A stretch of DNA of 64,000 bases, taken from positions 27,763,001 to 27,827,000 of the forward strand of contig JARKIP010000017.1 in the NCBI GenBank assembly GCA_029990175.1. The letters run 5' to 3'. The notes below the pieces were generated by a model. It searched no databases. It was given only the letters and a program-made list of their open reading frames with translations, and was not told where the DNA came from. Numbering within the stretch: the stretch's first letter is position 1; the number at the start of each line of letters is the position of its first letter. Below are positions 34,689 through 45,408 of this stretch, one piece after another. The translations under genes and the position numbers were made by a program. Source of the stretch: Petunia secreta (taxonomy: Eukaryota; Streptophyta; Magnoliopsida; Solanales; Solanaceae).

Positions 34689-36883
34689 TGAAATGATCTC
34701 GGCCAGTCGTTTTGGGAGTTAGGACTCCGATTGGTATGATGACAGTTTTAAAAGCTCTGTAAGGTCCATTAGGACTTGTTTGTAAAATTTGAGCTAAATT
34801 AGACCTCATTTGGTAGGTATCGAAAAAAGATTTCTGTTTCCGTTGTCGGTAAATCTTAAAAAGAGTTTTCGAGCTCGAGTTGGTGAATGAGCTCCGATTC
34901 CAAATTTGAAAGTGTTGTTAGGTTTGAATGGTCATTTGTGACCTGTATGAACTTTCAGAAGTGAATTTCGAGGTCGTTCAGATAGTTTCCGCTAAAGTCC
35001 CGATAGTTAAGAATTGATCTTTTCCATTTAATTCGTATCTTGAGTTACGGGAATACAATTCGAGATCCGTGTTAGCGAGTACGCCACATAAATTTTGTAT
35101 AACTTACTCGAGAAATTTGTGATCATTCCTAATTTTGTTGGGTTCCAATTTAATTTTAGTCTCAACAGCAAGTATTCAAAATAAAAGAAAGATTTAAAAA
35201 CAAAAAAAGGAAAATAAATAAAAAGGAAAAATCAAAGGCGGTGGATATATATGGTTAAGGATATATATCCTTAGATTAAGCTTAACAGAAAAGAAAACGA
35301 AAGAAAAAGAGAAACGATGACAGAATCTAGAACAAGTGAACGCAGCGAAAATTATCAGATTATAGAGAAAGGAAAGGAAAAGGAAAAGGAATGTAAATAG
35401 AATTTTCACCCTGAAATATCCAGGTAATGATGTTAATTCATTATTTCAGTTTATTACGTGTGTTTGAATATATTTTAACGGTAGAAATTGGATATTATTC
35501 ATCATTCTAATAAGTTAAATTGATAGTTTCAAGGGTTCATTGGATCCCGATAATGGAGTGGATTATATATTCGAACTCAGAAAGTTATGGCAACCCATAA
35601 ATATAATTTATTTAGGGTTTGGTTTTTGTGATTTTGAACCATGTAGGTAGGTCTGGACTGCGTATCGCGTATGCGAATAGGGTGCCGGATTCCTACCCGG
35701 ATTATTCTAAAACGTAAGAAATGAAGTCTTTAGCCTTATTTGATATATTTTATGCTTATTGAATAGAGCGGGATCGTTTGGCAATGAATCCAAAGCACAC
35801 AACGGTTATTTGAATTGCAGTGCTACTTTGGAACAAGGTAAGTGATTACATCCATTTCTTTGGTGGTCTTTGGCCTTACGGATATTCTACCACGTGTTCC
35901 TTGCATGTGTAACTGCCGATAAGCGCACTTATTACGCCTTAGTTTTGGATTTACATTGTATATTATATTTTATTCCATCTTGTTGGTATTGCTTTGAGCA
36001 TAGAAGCATTGTACTCTGGTTATGAGCTTGACATATACTTCCCGGTAGTCGATGAGAGTCCCGCACCGGTGAAGGATCATTATTGCATATACTTCCCGGT
36101 AGTCGATGAAAGTCCCGCGTCGGTGAAGGGTCATCCTTTTATCATATTGAGGGTAGGAGGATTCCGCTCTGGAGTAGGAGGATTCCGCTTCATTCATTTG
36201 GCACATATGACCCTATTTCATCAGACTGCATTCATTTCATTTCATTGCACCGACTAGTTGTTGATATGTTTTTGGCTTCTATCCTTGCTTGTTTATGAGT
36301 TTATAGTTTCTTACGTGTTTCAAGGTATTATCTGGCTCTGCCTTTTTATAGTTGAAATAGGGTGAATTTGGTTTATCTATTTTTCTTCTCCCTGGCTAGC
36401 ATATCTACTTCTTCGAGGTGGCTAGTCAAGCCCCACTTATTGAGACTTTTCGACTCACTCTCTGTTTGTTTCTTGTCGATTTATTTTGTTTTGGCAGGTT
36501 TGCTCCAGGATTGAGTTCGCCACGTTGTTGAGGAGCGAAGACAACTTCAGCTGTCAGGGTGAGCCAACTTTTGTTCAGGATGGACACCAATTTTATGTTT
36601 ATTATCTCAGATATATTTTTCTCCCTTCAAGAGATGTTTTAACTTCATTTGTATTCTTACATGTCTGTCTGGATAGCCCTAAACATAGTATGTTGGGTAG
36701 TCAGCAGTAACTTCTTTTGTACAGCTTAGAAGTATCGGTATGTCTATTTTTCTAAGTCATGTTATTAATTATGAGTTGGATTTAAATTTATTTTCCTGAT
36801 TCAATTGGTAAAGGTTCGCCCGACGGGTCTCAGGGAGGATATCGGGTGCCCGCACGGCCAAGCCCGAAATCCGGGTCGTGTCA
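34689..36883 (+). repeat. 5' LTR of element B
   Basis: It starts TGAAATGATCTCGG and ends GGGTCGTGTCA, about 2.2 kb. It contains a palindrome (35256-35273), the G-box CCACGTGT (35890-35897), a tandemly duplicated segment of about 49 bp (36038-36135, CTTCCCGGTAGTCGATGA units) and a contracted minisatellite (36139-36190). Confidence 0.85.
35256..35273. promoter_or_regulatory. 18-bp palindrome with TATA core, element B 5' LTR
   Basis: TAAGGATATATATCCTTA, a perfect palindrome, lies downstream of GGCGGTGG as in the other subfamilies. The 3' LTR copy at 40544-40559 keeps 16 bp. Confidence 0.7.
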
Positions 36884-39800
36884 GTTGGTCTAGTAGAGTC
36901 TCGCTGAGGGGTACGTAGAAGCCCGTACTTATCTACGAGAGGCTATGATGGCATTTAGGAAGTTTCTCTTCCTTTTTTTCTAATCGTGCGTTGGTCTTCC
37001 TATGCGATGAAAAAAAAATCTTTAATTCCTTCGTAGTAAGATTGAACCCTCATGCAACAAATCAGCAAACGGTAGGAGTTCAGGATGAAGCTGTCTAGCC
37101 TGGGGCTAGCGCTGCCGAAGCCCCGAGAGTTTTTGATTATGCTGACGATCCAGTTACAGAGGCCCCAGCTGTGCCTACTCGCGATGGGAAATGGGACCAG
37201 AGCCTTGTGGTTCCTTCAGCTCTCTACGATGCTTTTATGAGAATCTTGACGGCGCAAATGCCGCAAGAACCTCCTATTCCCTAGGCAGCTCATCAGGTTG
37301 CTGCAAATGCAGATATTCGGACTCAGGGAGCTCCTATTCCAGATCCTGATATTGCCCCAGTAAACTATGTTCCATAGGCAGCATGTGTTGTGCCTCCAGT
37401 TGTTCTGACTGGTTAGCTAGCCAGGTAACAGTTCGGTCCGAGCGCCCGAAAAGGCTGCATTATTTTACCCGATTGAACATTCTGATGTTCTCAAGCCATG
37501 CATCAGATAATTCTCGTAAATTTTATTTTAAAATAAATGAATGATGTCAGCGTATCCTTCAGGCTCTTGGTTATCTCGAGCTGTATGGTGTTGATTGTAC
37601 TGCTTTCTAGTTTCAGGGTCCAGCCTTGGATTGGTGGACCGCTCTTTTACTAGCTAAGCATGACATGGCTAAGCTGACTTGGTGCAAGTTTTCTCGTACA
37701 TTCGTGGAAAAGTTCCTTTCGTGCAGTGAACGAGATGAAAAGTGTTGCCAGTTTGAGTGGATTGGACAGAGTAGCCTGTCAGTTTCAGAATATGAAATTG
37801 CATTCTCTAGGATTGCTGGATATGCACTAGAACTAGTCCATGAACCTTCCGAGAAGGTTCTAAGATTTATTGATAACCTTTCTCCTTTCTTGAGGTCCCA
37901 GATGGCTCAAGAGATTGAGGCCGGGACTTCATTTGATGTTGTTGTTAATATTGCTCGGAGGTATGATGCATACCATAAGTTAGAGCATGAAAAGTCAGAG
38001 CAGGAGAGCAAGAAATCTCATGGCCTTGGTGGACACTATAGTACCTCATTTTGAGATAAGAGTTTTGATTATTGTGGGAGGTCACCTACCAGGTTATCCC
38101 AGCTTGTAGCGTTTGATTCTCAGAGTGCGCTAGTAGTTCATCAAGATTAGACTCAGTCTTCTCTTTATAGATATCAACAGTTTATCCAACATCCATTTTT
38201 AGCCAAAAGGTGTTATCATTGTCGTGAGCTTCGTCATCTCAGGAGGAATTACCCCTTACTTCGGCATGAAGGCAGTCATCCTTCTTCTCGCCCTCAGGCA
38301 CCTGCCCAGTCGTCGAGGATTTTATTTAGATCTCAATCTGCCAGAGAAATGCTCCCATCCAGTAGAGATAGTGAGCGTCGTGGCAGTGGTTCTTCAGAAT
38401 GTGATTATCAGGGTAGTGGCTCAGCTCAGCTACAGAGGCAGATCTATGAACTGCCAGTCTGGCAGGATGTTGAGGCATCCAATGTAGTAGACTCATGTAT
38501 TTCTTCTTCCATTATATGTGGGTAGATTTGATTCTTCCAATCGATCTGTAAATGGTTGGTCATATCATGTTTCTATGGTTTCCTTGGATGTCGTTTCTAT
38601 TAAGAATCTGTTGCAGTAGAGGAGTGAGCTTCTGGTATGATTGATTCCTGGCATGATTGATTCCTAGCATTTGTAAGACCCTACTAGTTTATCTGATTTA
38701 GATGTGAGGGTTTGGGAGTGAGTGTCGGTATTGTCTACTTAGCATCTTGTTGTGCCACCTTCTGTTATTATGTCAAGTCAGTCTACCTCTCTCCTCGAAA
38801 TTCAGTGTTGGTAGGATGATGGGATTCTAATTTTTCACCCTTAGAAAGTTTCATTGTTTATTTTAGTGTAAATTGATTAGTAGATAATAATCGATCTATG
38901 TGTCTTTCCTTGGTTCAAGATGCTAGTAGAGTCATGTTATTCTATGAGATGAGCTTATCTCGGCTATAAAAGAGTTTTCTGGTAATATTTGGAGTTTCCT
39001 TCGTATAGGAAGGATAAATTGGCATGGATGTTGTTCCATAAAACTCATTTAATATCTATTTCTTCAATTGCGATTCTTTGGCTAACTCGACTCGGAATTA
39101 GTCTAGCTCTGGTAGCATAACAAATAAGAAGATGAGCTTCTTGAAGCTCTAATTATTTCTATCTACAGTCCATTGCCATCTCTTCTTTGTCCGGCAGTAG
39201 TGAGCTTGGGCGGTTAGTAGCCGCTTGTGATGTTCCCTATGTTGAGCCAGAGTCCGTGTCAAGGTAGTCGGATAAGCACATTGTTGTTTTTCAAGGCTAC
39301 TAAGGGTAATGAGAGGCGTCATTTGACTCCTGAATTGATCCATCAGGCGGTAGTGTTTATGGCAAAGATATGGAGTAGTTAAATTGAGAGTTGTAGCTGT
39401 TTGGAACTCGAGTAGGTAATTTGGTAGCTTAGGTCTGAGCCACATTCTATTTTTAGATGAGTCTTCCTTAGTCTAGCAGACTGTGCGAGGATGGCTATTT
39501 CTATTCAAATTAGTTGTATGAGTTTATGCTCTAAGTGGAGGAGTCTTCTTCCAATACTGAGTGCTCCATATTAAATCTCTAAGGCATTGCTGAAGCGTAA
39601 CCTAATTCTTAGTCTCATCGACCTGTTCTATATCAAAAAATATATCGACGAGGTGATTCATCAGCGAAATCATGTTAATCTATCCAGAGTTCACTGTATC
39701 TTCAATCCAAAAAATGTAGGACTCTCCTCTCGTGATCGAGGAAGGGTCCGCTTAGTCAGAATAAGCTGGGCAATGGTGTTATGATATTATCCAAATATGT

Positions 39801-39961
39801 TTTATTCTAAAAGTTTGGTTTGCGTCTTATAATTCTGATATTGTGAGATAATATCTATGGAGTAGTTTATGAAGGTCGTGCAAGTTCTATTGTTATCTGT
39901 GTGAATTTTTCTTTAGACTCAAGCTCGTTTGAGATAGAACGAGAGTCTAAGTAAAGGAGAA
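36884..39961 (+). other. Interior of element B
   Basis: Order: deleted PBS, gag region (about 37070-38510), then about 1.4 kb homologous to the degraded stretch of the array interiors, then the 3' end with a purine tract. There is no protease, RT or integrase. A 98-codon minus-strand frame at 39149-39445 is not supported by a family signature. Confidence 0.7.
37525..38510 (+). pseudogene. Ty3/gypsy gag, degenerate, element B
   Basis: This is the best-preserved gag of the window. A TAG sits where other copies have CAG (Gln), just before FQGPALDWWTALL. From 37626 the frame is open for 142 codons with the retrotransposon gag signature: DWW, then W..F...FVEKFL, the Q-F-E/L...SVSEYE motif, the turn with LSPFLRSQM and the I...A...YD end. 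It stops at 38054. Further on KRCYHCRELRHLRRN (about 38209-38250) is a zinc knuckle that lost its last Cys to Tyr. A Ser/Arg/Gln-rich tail follows. In the family gag packages element RNA in cytoplasmic particles. Loss of the knuckle Cys and several stops make this copy inactive. Confidence 0.8.
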
Positions 39962-42300
39962 TGAAATGACCTCGGCCAGTCGTTTCAGGAGTTAGGACTC
40001 CAATTTTTATGCCGATCATCTTAAAAGCTCCGTAAGGTCCATTAGGATTTGTCTGTAAAATTTGAGCTAAATCAGAGCTCGTTTGGTAGGTATCAGAAAA
40101 AGGTTTCTGTTTTCGTTGTCAGTAAATCTTAAAAAGAGGTTTTCGAACTCAAGTTTGGCAAATGAGCTCCGATTCGAAATCCGCAAGTGTCGTTAGGTTC
40201 GTATGATCATTTCTGACCTGTGCAAACTTTTGGAAGTGAATTCCGAGGTTGTTCGGATAGTTTCCGCTAAAGTCCCGAAAGTTAAGAACTGCTCCTTTCT
40301 GTTTAATTCGTATCTTGAGTTTTAGGAATATGATTCGAGATACGTTTTAGCGACTACGTCATATAAATTTTGTATAACTTACTCGAAAAATTTGTGATCA
40401 TTCCTAATTTTGTTGGGTTCCATTTTAATTTTAGTCTCAACAGCAAGTATTCAAAATAAAAGAAAGATTTAAAAACAAACAAAACAAAAAAAAAGGAAAA
40501 GAAATAAAAAAGGAAAAATCAAAGGCGATGGATATATATGGCGAAGGATATATATCCTTAGCTTAAGGTTAACAGAAAACAAAGCGAAAGAAAAAGAGAA
40601 ACGAGGACAGAATCTAGAACAAGAGAACGCAGCAAAAATTATCAAAAAAATAGAGAAAGGAAAGGAAAAGGAGAATGAAAGTAAATGGAATTTTCACCCC
40701 GAAATATCCAGCTAATGGTATTAATTCATTATTTCAGTTTATTATGTGCGTTTGTATATATTTTAACGGTAGAAATTGGGATATCAGACATTGTTCTAAT
40801 AATTTAAATTGATAGTTTAAAGGAGTTAATTGGATTCCGATAATGGAATAGATTATATATTCGAACTCATGAGGTTATGGAAACCCATAAATGTAATTTA
40901 TTTAGGGTTTGGTTATGTGATTTTGAACCATGTACGTAGGCCTGGACTGCGTAACGCGTATGTGAATAGGGTGCCGAGCTCTCACCTGGATTGTTCTAAA
41001 ATGTAAGGAATGAAGCCTTTAACCTTATTTGATATATTTTTCTGCTTATTGAATAGAACGGGATCGTTTGGAAATGAATCTAAAGAAAAAAGCGGTTATT
41101 GAACTGCAGTTCTACTTTAGAACAAGGTAACTGATTATATCCATTTCTTTGGTGGCATTTGGCCTTATGGATATTCTACCACGTGTCCCTTGCGCGTGTA
41201 ACTGGCAATAAGCGTACTTATTACGCCTTAGCTTTGTATTTTCATTGTATATTATACGTTATGCGCTGTTGTTGATATTGCATTGAGCATAGAAGCATTG
41301 TACTTTGGTTATGAGCTTGACATATACTTCCTGGTCGGTGAGAGTCCCGCGCCGGTGAAGGGTCATTATTGCATATACTTTCCGGTAGTCTTTGAGAGTC
41401 TCGCGCCGGTGTTCCACCCCAGGAGCAGGAGTATTCCGCTTCTTGCATCAAATTGAGGGTGCGAGGATTCTGCTCCTTGCATCATATTGAGGGTAGGAGG
41501 ATTCTGCCTTAGGAGCAGGAGGATTACACTCTTTGCATCACATTGAGGGTAGAAGGATTCCGCCCTGGAGTAGGAGGATTCCGCTCCATTCATTTTGCAC
41601 ATATGACCCCATTCATCATACTGACTTCATTTCATTGCATCGACTGTTGTGTATTGTGTGACTTAGTGCGATGTTTTGTGTGTATATCATGCATTTCTGG
41701 TTGTTGATATATTTCTGGATCGTATCCTTGGTTGTTTATGAGTTTATGGTTTCTTACGTGTTTCAAGATATTATCTGGCTCTGCCTTTTTATAGTTGAAA
41801 TAGGATGAATTTGGTTTATCTATTTTTCTTCTCCCTGGCTAGCATATCTACTTCTTCGAGGTGGCTAGCCAGCCTTTACTATTTGAGTCCTTTCAACTCA
41901 CCCTCTGTTTGTTTTTATTTATTTCGTTTCGGCAGGCTCGCTCTACGATTGAGTTCGCCACGTTGTTGAGGAGCTAAGACGACTTCAGTTGTCAGGGTGA
42001 GCCAGCTTTTGTTCAGGATGGCCACCAATTTTATATTTATTATCTCAATTGTATTTTGCTCCCTTTCAGGAGATGTTTTAACTTCATTTGTATTCTTAGA
42101 TGTCTGTCTGGATAACCCTAAACCTAGTATGTTGGGTAGTCAACAGTAATTTCTTTTGTACATCTTAGAAGTATCAGTATGTCTCTGCTTTTCTAAGTCT
42201 TGTTCTTATGTATGAATTGAATTTATATTTAGTTTCCTGATGGGTCTAGGGGAGGATGTCGGGTGCCCGCACAGCCAAGCCAGAAATTCGGGTCTTGTCA
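39962..42300 (+). repeat. 3' LTR of element B
   Basis: It starts TGAAATGACCTCGG and ends GGGTCTTGTCA, about 2.34 kb. It is clearly diverged from the 5' LTR by indels and many substitutions, suggesting an old insertion or conversion with another copy. It contains a palindrome (40544-40559), the G-box (41179-41186) and the minisatellite (41411-41590). Confidence 0.85.
41411..41590 (+). repeat. Minisatellite in element B 3' LTR
   Basis: A handful of GGAGGATTCCGC/GGAGTATTCCGC units separated by CATCATATTGAGGGTA-like spacers. This is a more degenerate and shorter version of the array minisatellite. Confidence 0.8.
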
Positions 42301-42662
42301 TTAGCTCTCCTGGATAGACTATGGACTAAAAAAGTCTTACTCAAATGAGGTATTAATGTAGATGGTGCTTGTGTGTTTTGTCAAGTTCACTCTGAAACCA
42401 CCCAGCACTTATATTTTGATTGTGGCTTTTCAAAGACATTCTTGCAAGACATTCTTAACTGGCTAAAGTACAAAAGGAACATCATGAACTGGGAATCAGA
42501 ATGCAAATGGGTACAAAAAGAAGCAAGAAAGAGGGGCCCGCAAGGAACACTTCTGAAAGCTTCTTTCACTATTGTTGTGTATGCTCTTTGGATAGAAAGG
42601 AACACTTGTTTATATCAGAACAAAATGAGAGACAAGAACACAATGTTATATGTTAACGTCTA
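42301..42662 (+). pseudogene. LINE zf-RVT C-terminal domain, segment 3 of 4
   Basis: The frame continues from segment 2: LALLDRLWTKKVLL, a TGA where the family has Trp, then GINVDGACVFC...ETTQHLYFDC, the zinc-binding zf-RVT signature (C-x2-C ... H-x4-C) at the C-terminus of plant LINE reverse transcriptases. A Trp-rich VYALWIERNTCL motif, also typical, follows. The open part from 42373 is 97 codons. It is cut by the Helitron after CGTCTA at 42662 and continues at 49362. It is part of a dead LINE copy. Confidence 0.85.
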
Positions 42663-42674
42663 CTAGTATAGTAC

Positions 42675-42689
42675 CCGCGCGATGCGCGG
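42675..42689 (-). other. Helitron 3' terminal hairpin
   Basis: CCGCGC, loop ATC, GCGCGG on the minus strand, 12 bases before the terminal CTAG. This is the transposition end signal of Helitrons. Confidence 0.85.
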
Positions 42690-45227
42690 ATAATAAAATT
42701 ATTTATATCAATTAAGTTGTGAGTATTGCTTGTTTAAATATTTACGTCTGATAGCAAAAACTTAATCGCAATTGTTATCATTCGTCTCTTCAAAATATAC
42801 AATTTTAATGAAATTGAGGTCATACTGGTAGGTTAATAATTTTAATTACGCAATGTCAAATTTAACCACATATTAATTAAGGTCATACTGGTAGGTTCAG
42901 AATAATCAATATAAATTGACATTTTTGGGATTCATTGCACAGAGTGAAAATGTTACATTAGTCAGTAAAAGTTTTCAAATTAATGTAATGTCAAGTTCAT
43001 TTATAAATTCATTTATGAATATAAATATTTTTTTTCATTTAATAAAATTTTAACCCACTACACATATCCTGAATTTTTCAAATATCCAAAAGGGAAAGAA
43101 TTTCTAAAACTTGACTAATAATTGTTAAATTCATTAATGTATTTCACCTACAATGTTCTTTATACTTAGCTTTATTTGTTGAACTATTTGTAGTATGTTA
43201 TTGAATCTTTAACATCACAATACTTACTTAAGACTAACTATGTATAAAAAAGAGACAAAAACATAACCAAAATCAATCTCAAATACAAAATCATTCACAC
43301 GATTATTCCTGTACATTTTCACTCTGTTAAAAATCATTTCATTCCAAAATATCCATGCACACCCTAACAGCAGCTTAGTAAATTGAACTGAACAATTTCT
43401 GAGATCAAAGATCAACAAAGGAGTTAAACACCATAGAGCATACCCTGAACTACAATAAAAGAATCTACATTATTCTCATCCATTCTAAAATAGCACCGGC
43501 TAGTTTTAATAGAAAAAGTACAAATTTATTCATTGTTTTCAATCCAAAGCAATATAATCCAATTTATAAAAGAAACTTAAACTAAGTCTAGTTGCTGGTA
43601 ACTTCATCGGCATTTTGATATATTGAATGACAAAAATAATGGTATATTAATTTATGATGTCATTACTTTCCTACATTTTACCAATATAAAAAGCATAAAA
43701 ACACCAAATTTTTTCATCGAGATACCGCATAACTAATTTTGAAATACACCTTAGATTGATAAGGAGTAATATTTTTGTGCTTATTAGCGGTTGAATATGC
43801 CTTAATTCAATAAAGATTCTTGAAGGGCTTCTTGTGCAAGAACATCCATGAAAATTGTTGTTGTATTATTGAAAAAGCTAATTGACATTCAAAATACAAA
43901 TAATAGTATCAAAGCCATTAAAAAAGAAAAGTTGAACAGGATTTTTAAGTGAAATCATAATTGAAATATTGCTCAATCGACATCGCTAAATTACTAAAGC
44001 ATTACGAATGGAAATATTTTGTGAATTTACCAATTACATACATCACCACTTAAATTTAACGATTCAAACATCAAATTTTATTAGCATGTTCACATTCTCT
44101 TAAACTCATTGTAAAATTGCAAATCAAGCGAAGAATGAGTTACCCAAAATTCTCGTGCCAATCCCTCTCCCCTCCCTAAAGAAAGGAGATAGCACTATCA
44201 AATTGTCAAATTTAGTTCAGAATTCCAAAACTTCAAGACTTTTAAGCATAAAGTGAACTGCAGTTCATCCATTGAAAGGTTTAATCCAAAAAGCCTGGTT
44301 AAGGAAGACTATGAAGTTGATAATTTCCAACAGCCAAAAGCAACATTATACTCAGAGGAGATAGATAACACATACCATGTAATAACTAATGAAGGAGCCT
44401 CCTCCAATATAAATCTTGTTGGATCCTCATATCCAATATAATAGCAAGCTAGAATTCTGAAACCATAAATTCATCCCACCGTGAACTCTAGCCGAACATA
44501 ACATGGAATCATCGCAAGTTATTTCCTTTAAACAATCGTAGAATTTATTTTTGCAAATAATAAATTTATGAAATGTAAAAAATATAGTTAACAATATCTA
44601 GTAAATGTATTTAAAATAAAAATCTACCAAATTGGCCCTACCTCCTGGCAAAGAGAAAACAGGACCAGAAACATAGTTTCTTTTGAAATGGCTTGAGTTA
44701 CACATACCTTGATAATTGCTACTGTAATTATTTATGCATCAGTTACTTAATAGATGATTTTCAATTTATGTTAGCACAGGTTGTTCATGTCCTCTGGTTT
44801 GTATGTATATTGGTCAATATTGTTGAAAGAGCTTCTTCTTCGTTCACCCTTTTCAGTCTCTCTGCCTAGCTACTCTATTAGGCACCTTTTAATTTGACCA
44901 TTTAAACACTAAGCAGAAGCAATAACATATATTTATAACATTAGAATTTTGTTGGTCAATAGACAAATATGAACGAATTTGTGAACACATTATAAAGAAA
45001 TGTTATAGTAATAGTATCAACTTCTCAAATGACAATAGGCTAGCGTTATGTATATGTAACATTAAACAACTTGATCAACTTTCAATTTTCATATGAAATG
45101 TAAACATACAGGCATATCAGCTGCCTTCTCAAACAAATACTGTCTGATTCGATCAATCAAACTGAAATAATATACTACCTTATTTCATCATGGATTTTTT
45201 ACATTCGGGCAGTTGTCTGTCGCCTTA

Positions 45228-45408
45228 GTTGATCAACTCTGGACCTGCTTTAGCTCATTTTTTTCTGTAGCTACCGGCTGTTTTTGAAGTTCTTGGCCAA
45301 CTGCACCATTCTCAGCCTGGAGTTCTATAATTCTTTTCAATATTCACCCTCATTTGGTAAATAAAGAGCAACAACCAAGGCATCAAACTGTTTGGGAGCC
45401 TTAATTAC
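45228..45408 (-). other. Possible captured exon fragment in the Helitron
   Basis: Minus strand: after an acceptor-like TTGAATTAG the sequence is unusually GC-rich for its surroundings and codes VIKAPKQFDALVVALYL in one frame. After a short break it codes RIIELQAENGAVGQELQKQ in another, a coiled-coil-like segment. Stops and a frameshift separate the two. Helitrons often carry host gene fragments. The parent gene is not recognised. Confidence 0.3.

Larger units (their letters stand above)
34689..42300 (+). mobile_element. Gypsy element B (related to the array)
   Basis: This LTR retrotransposon is on the plus strand with a 5' LTR (34689-36883), a short interior (36884-39961) and a 3' LTR (39962-42300). 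It belongs to the same family as the array but is a distinct subfamily: different palindrome, shorter minisatellite, no inverted integrase segment. The primer site is deleted (GTTGG runs straight into TCTAGTAGAG at 36888). The purine tract AAGTAAAGGAGAA precedes the 3' LTR. Only gag is recognisable. It sits inside the LINE between segment 2 and segment 3; a clean 5-bp duplication is not visible. Confidence 0.85.

Noticed and set aside
39149..39445. 98-codon minus-strand frame in element B and the similar one at 63413-63652
   Set aside because: Antisense to the element; homologous array sequence is not open in the same frame consistently, and no domain is seen.
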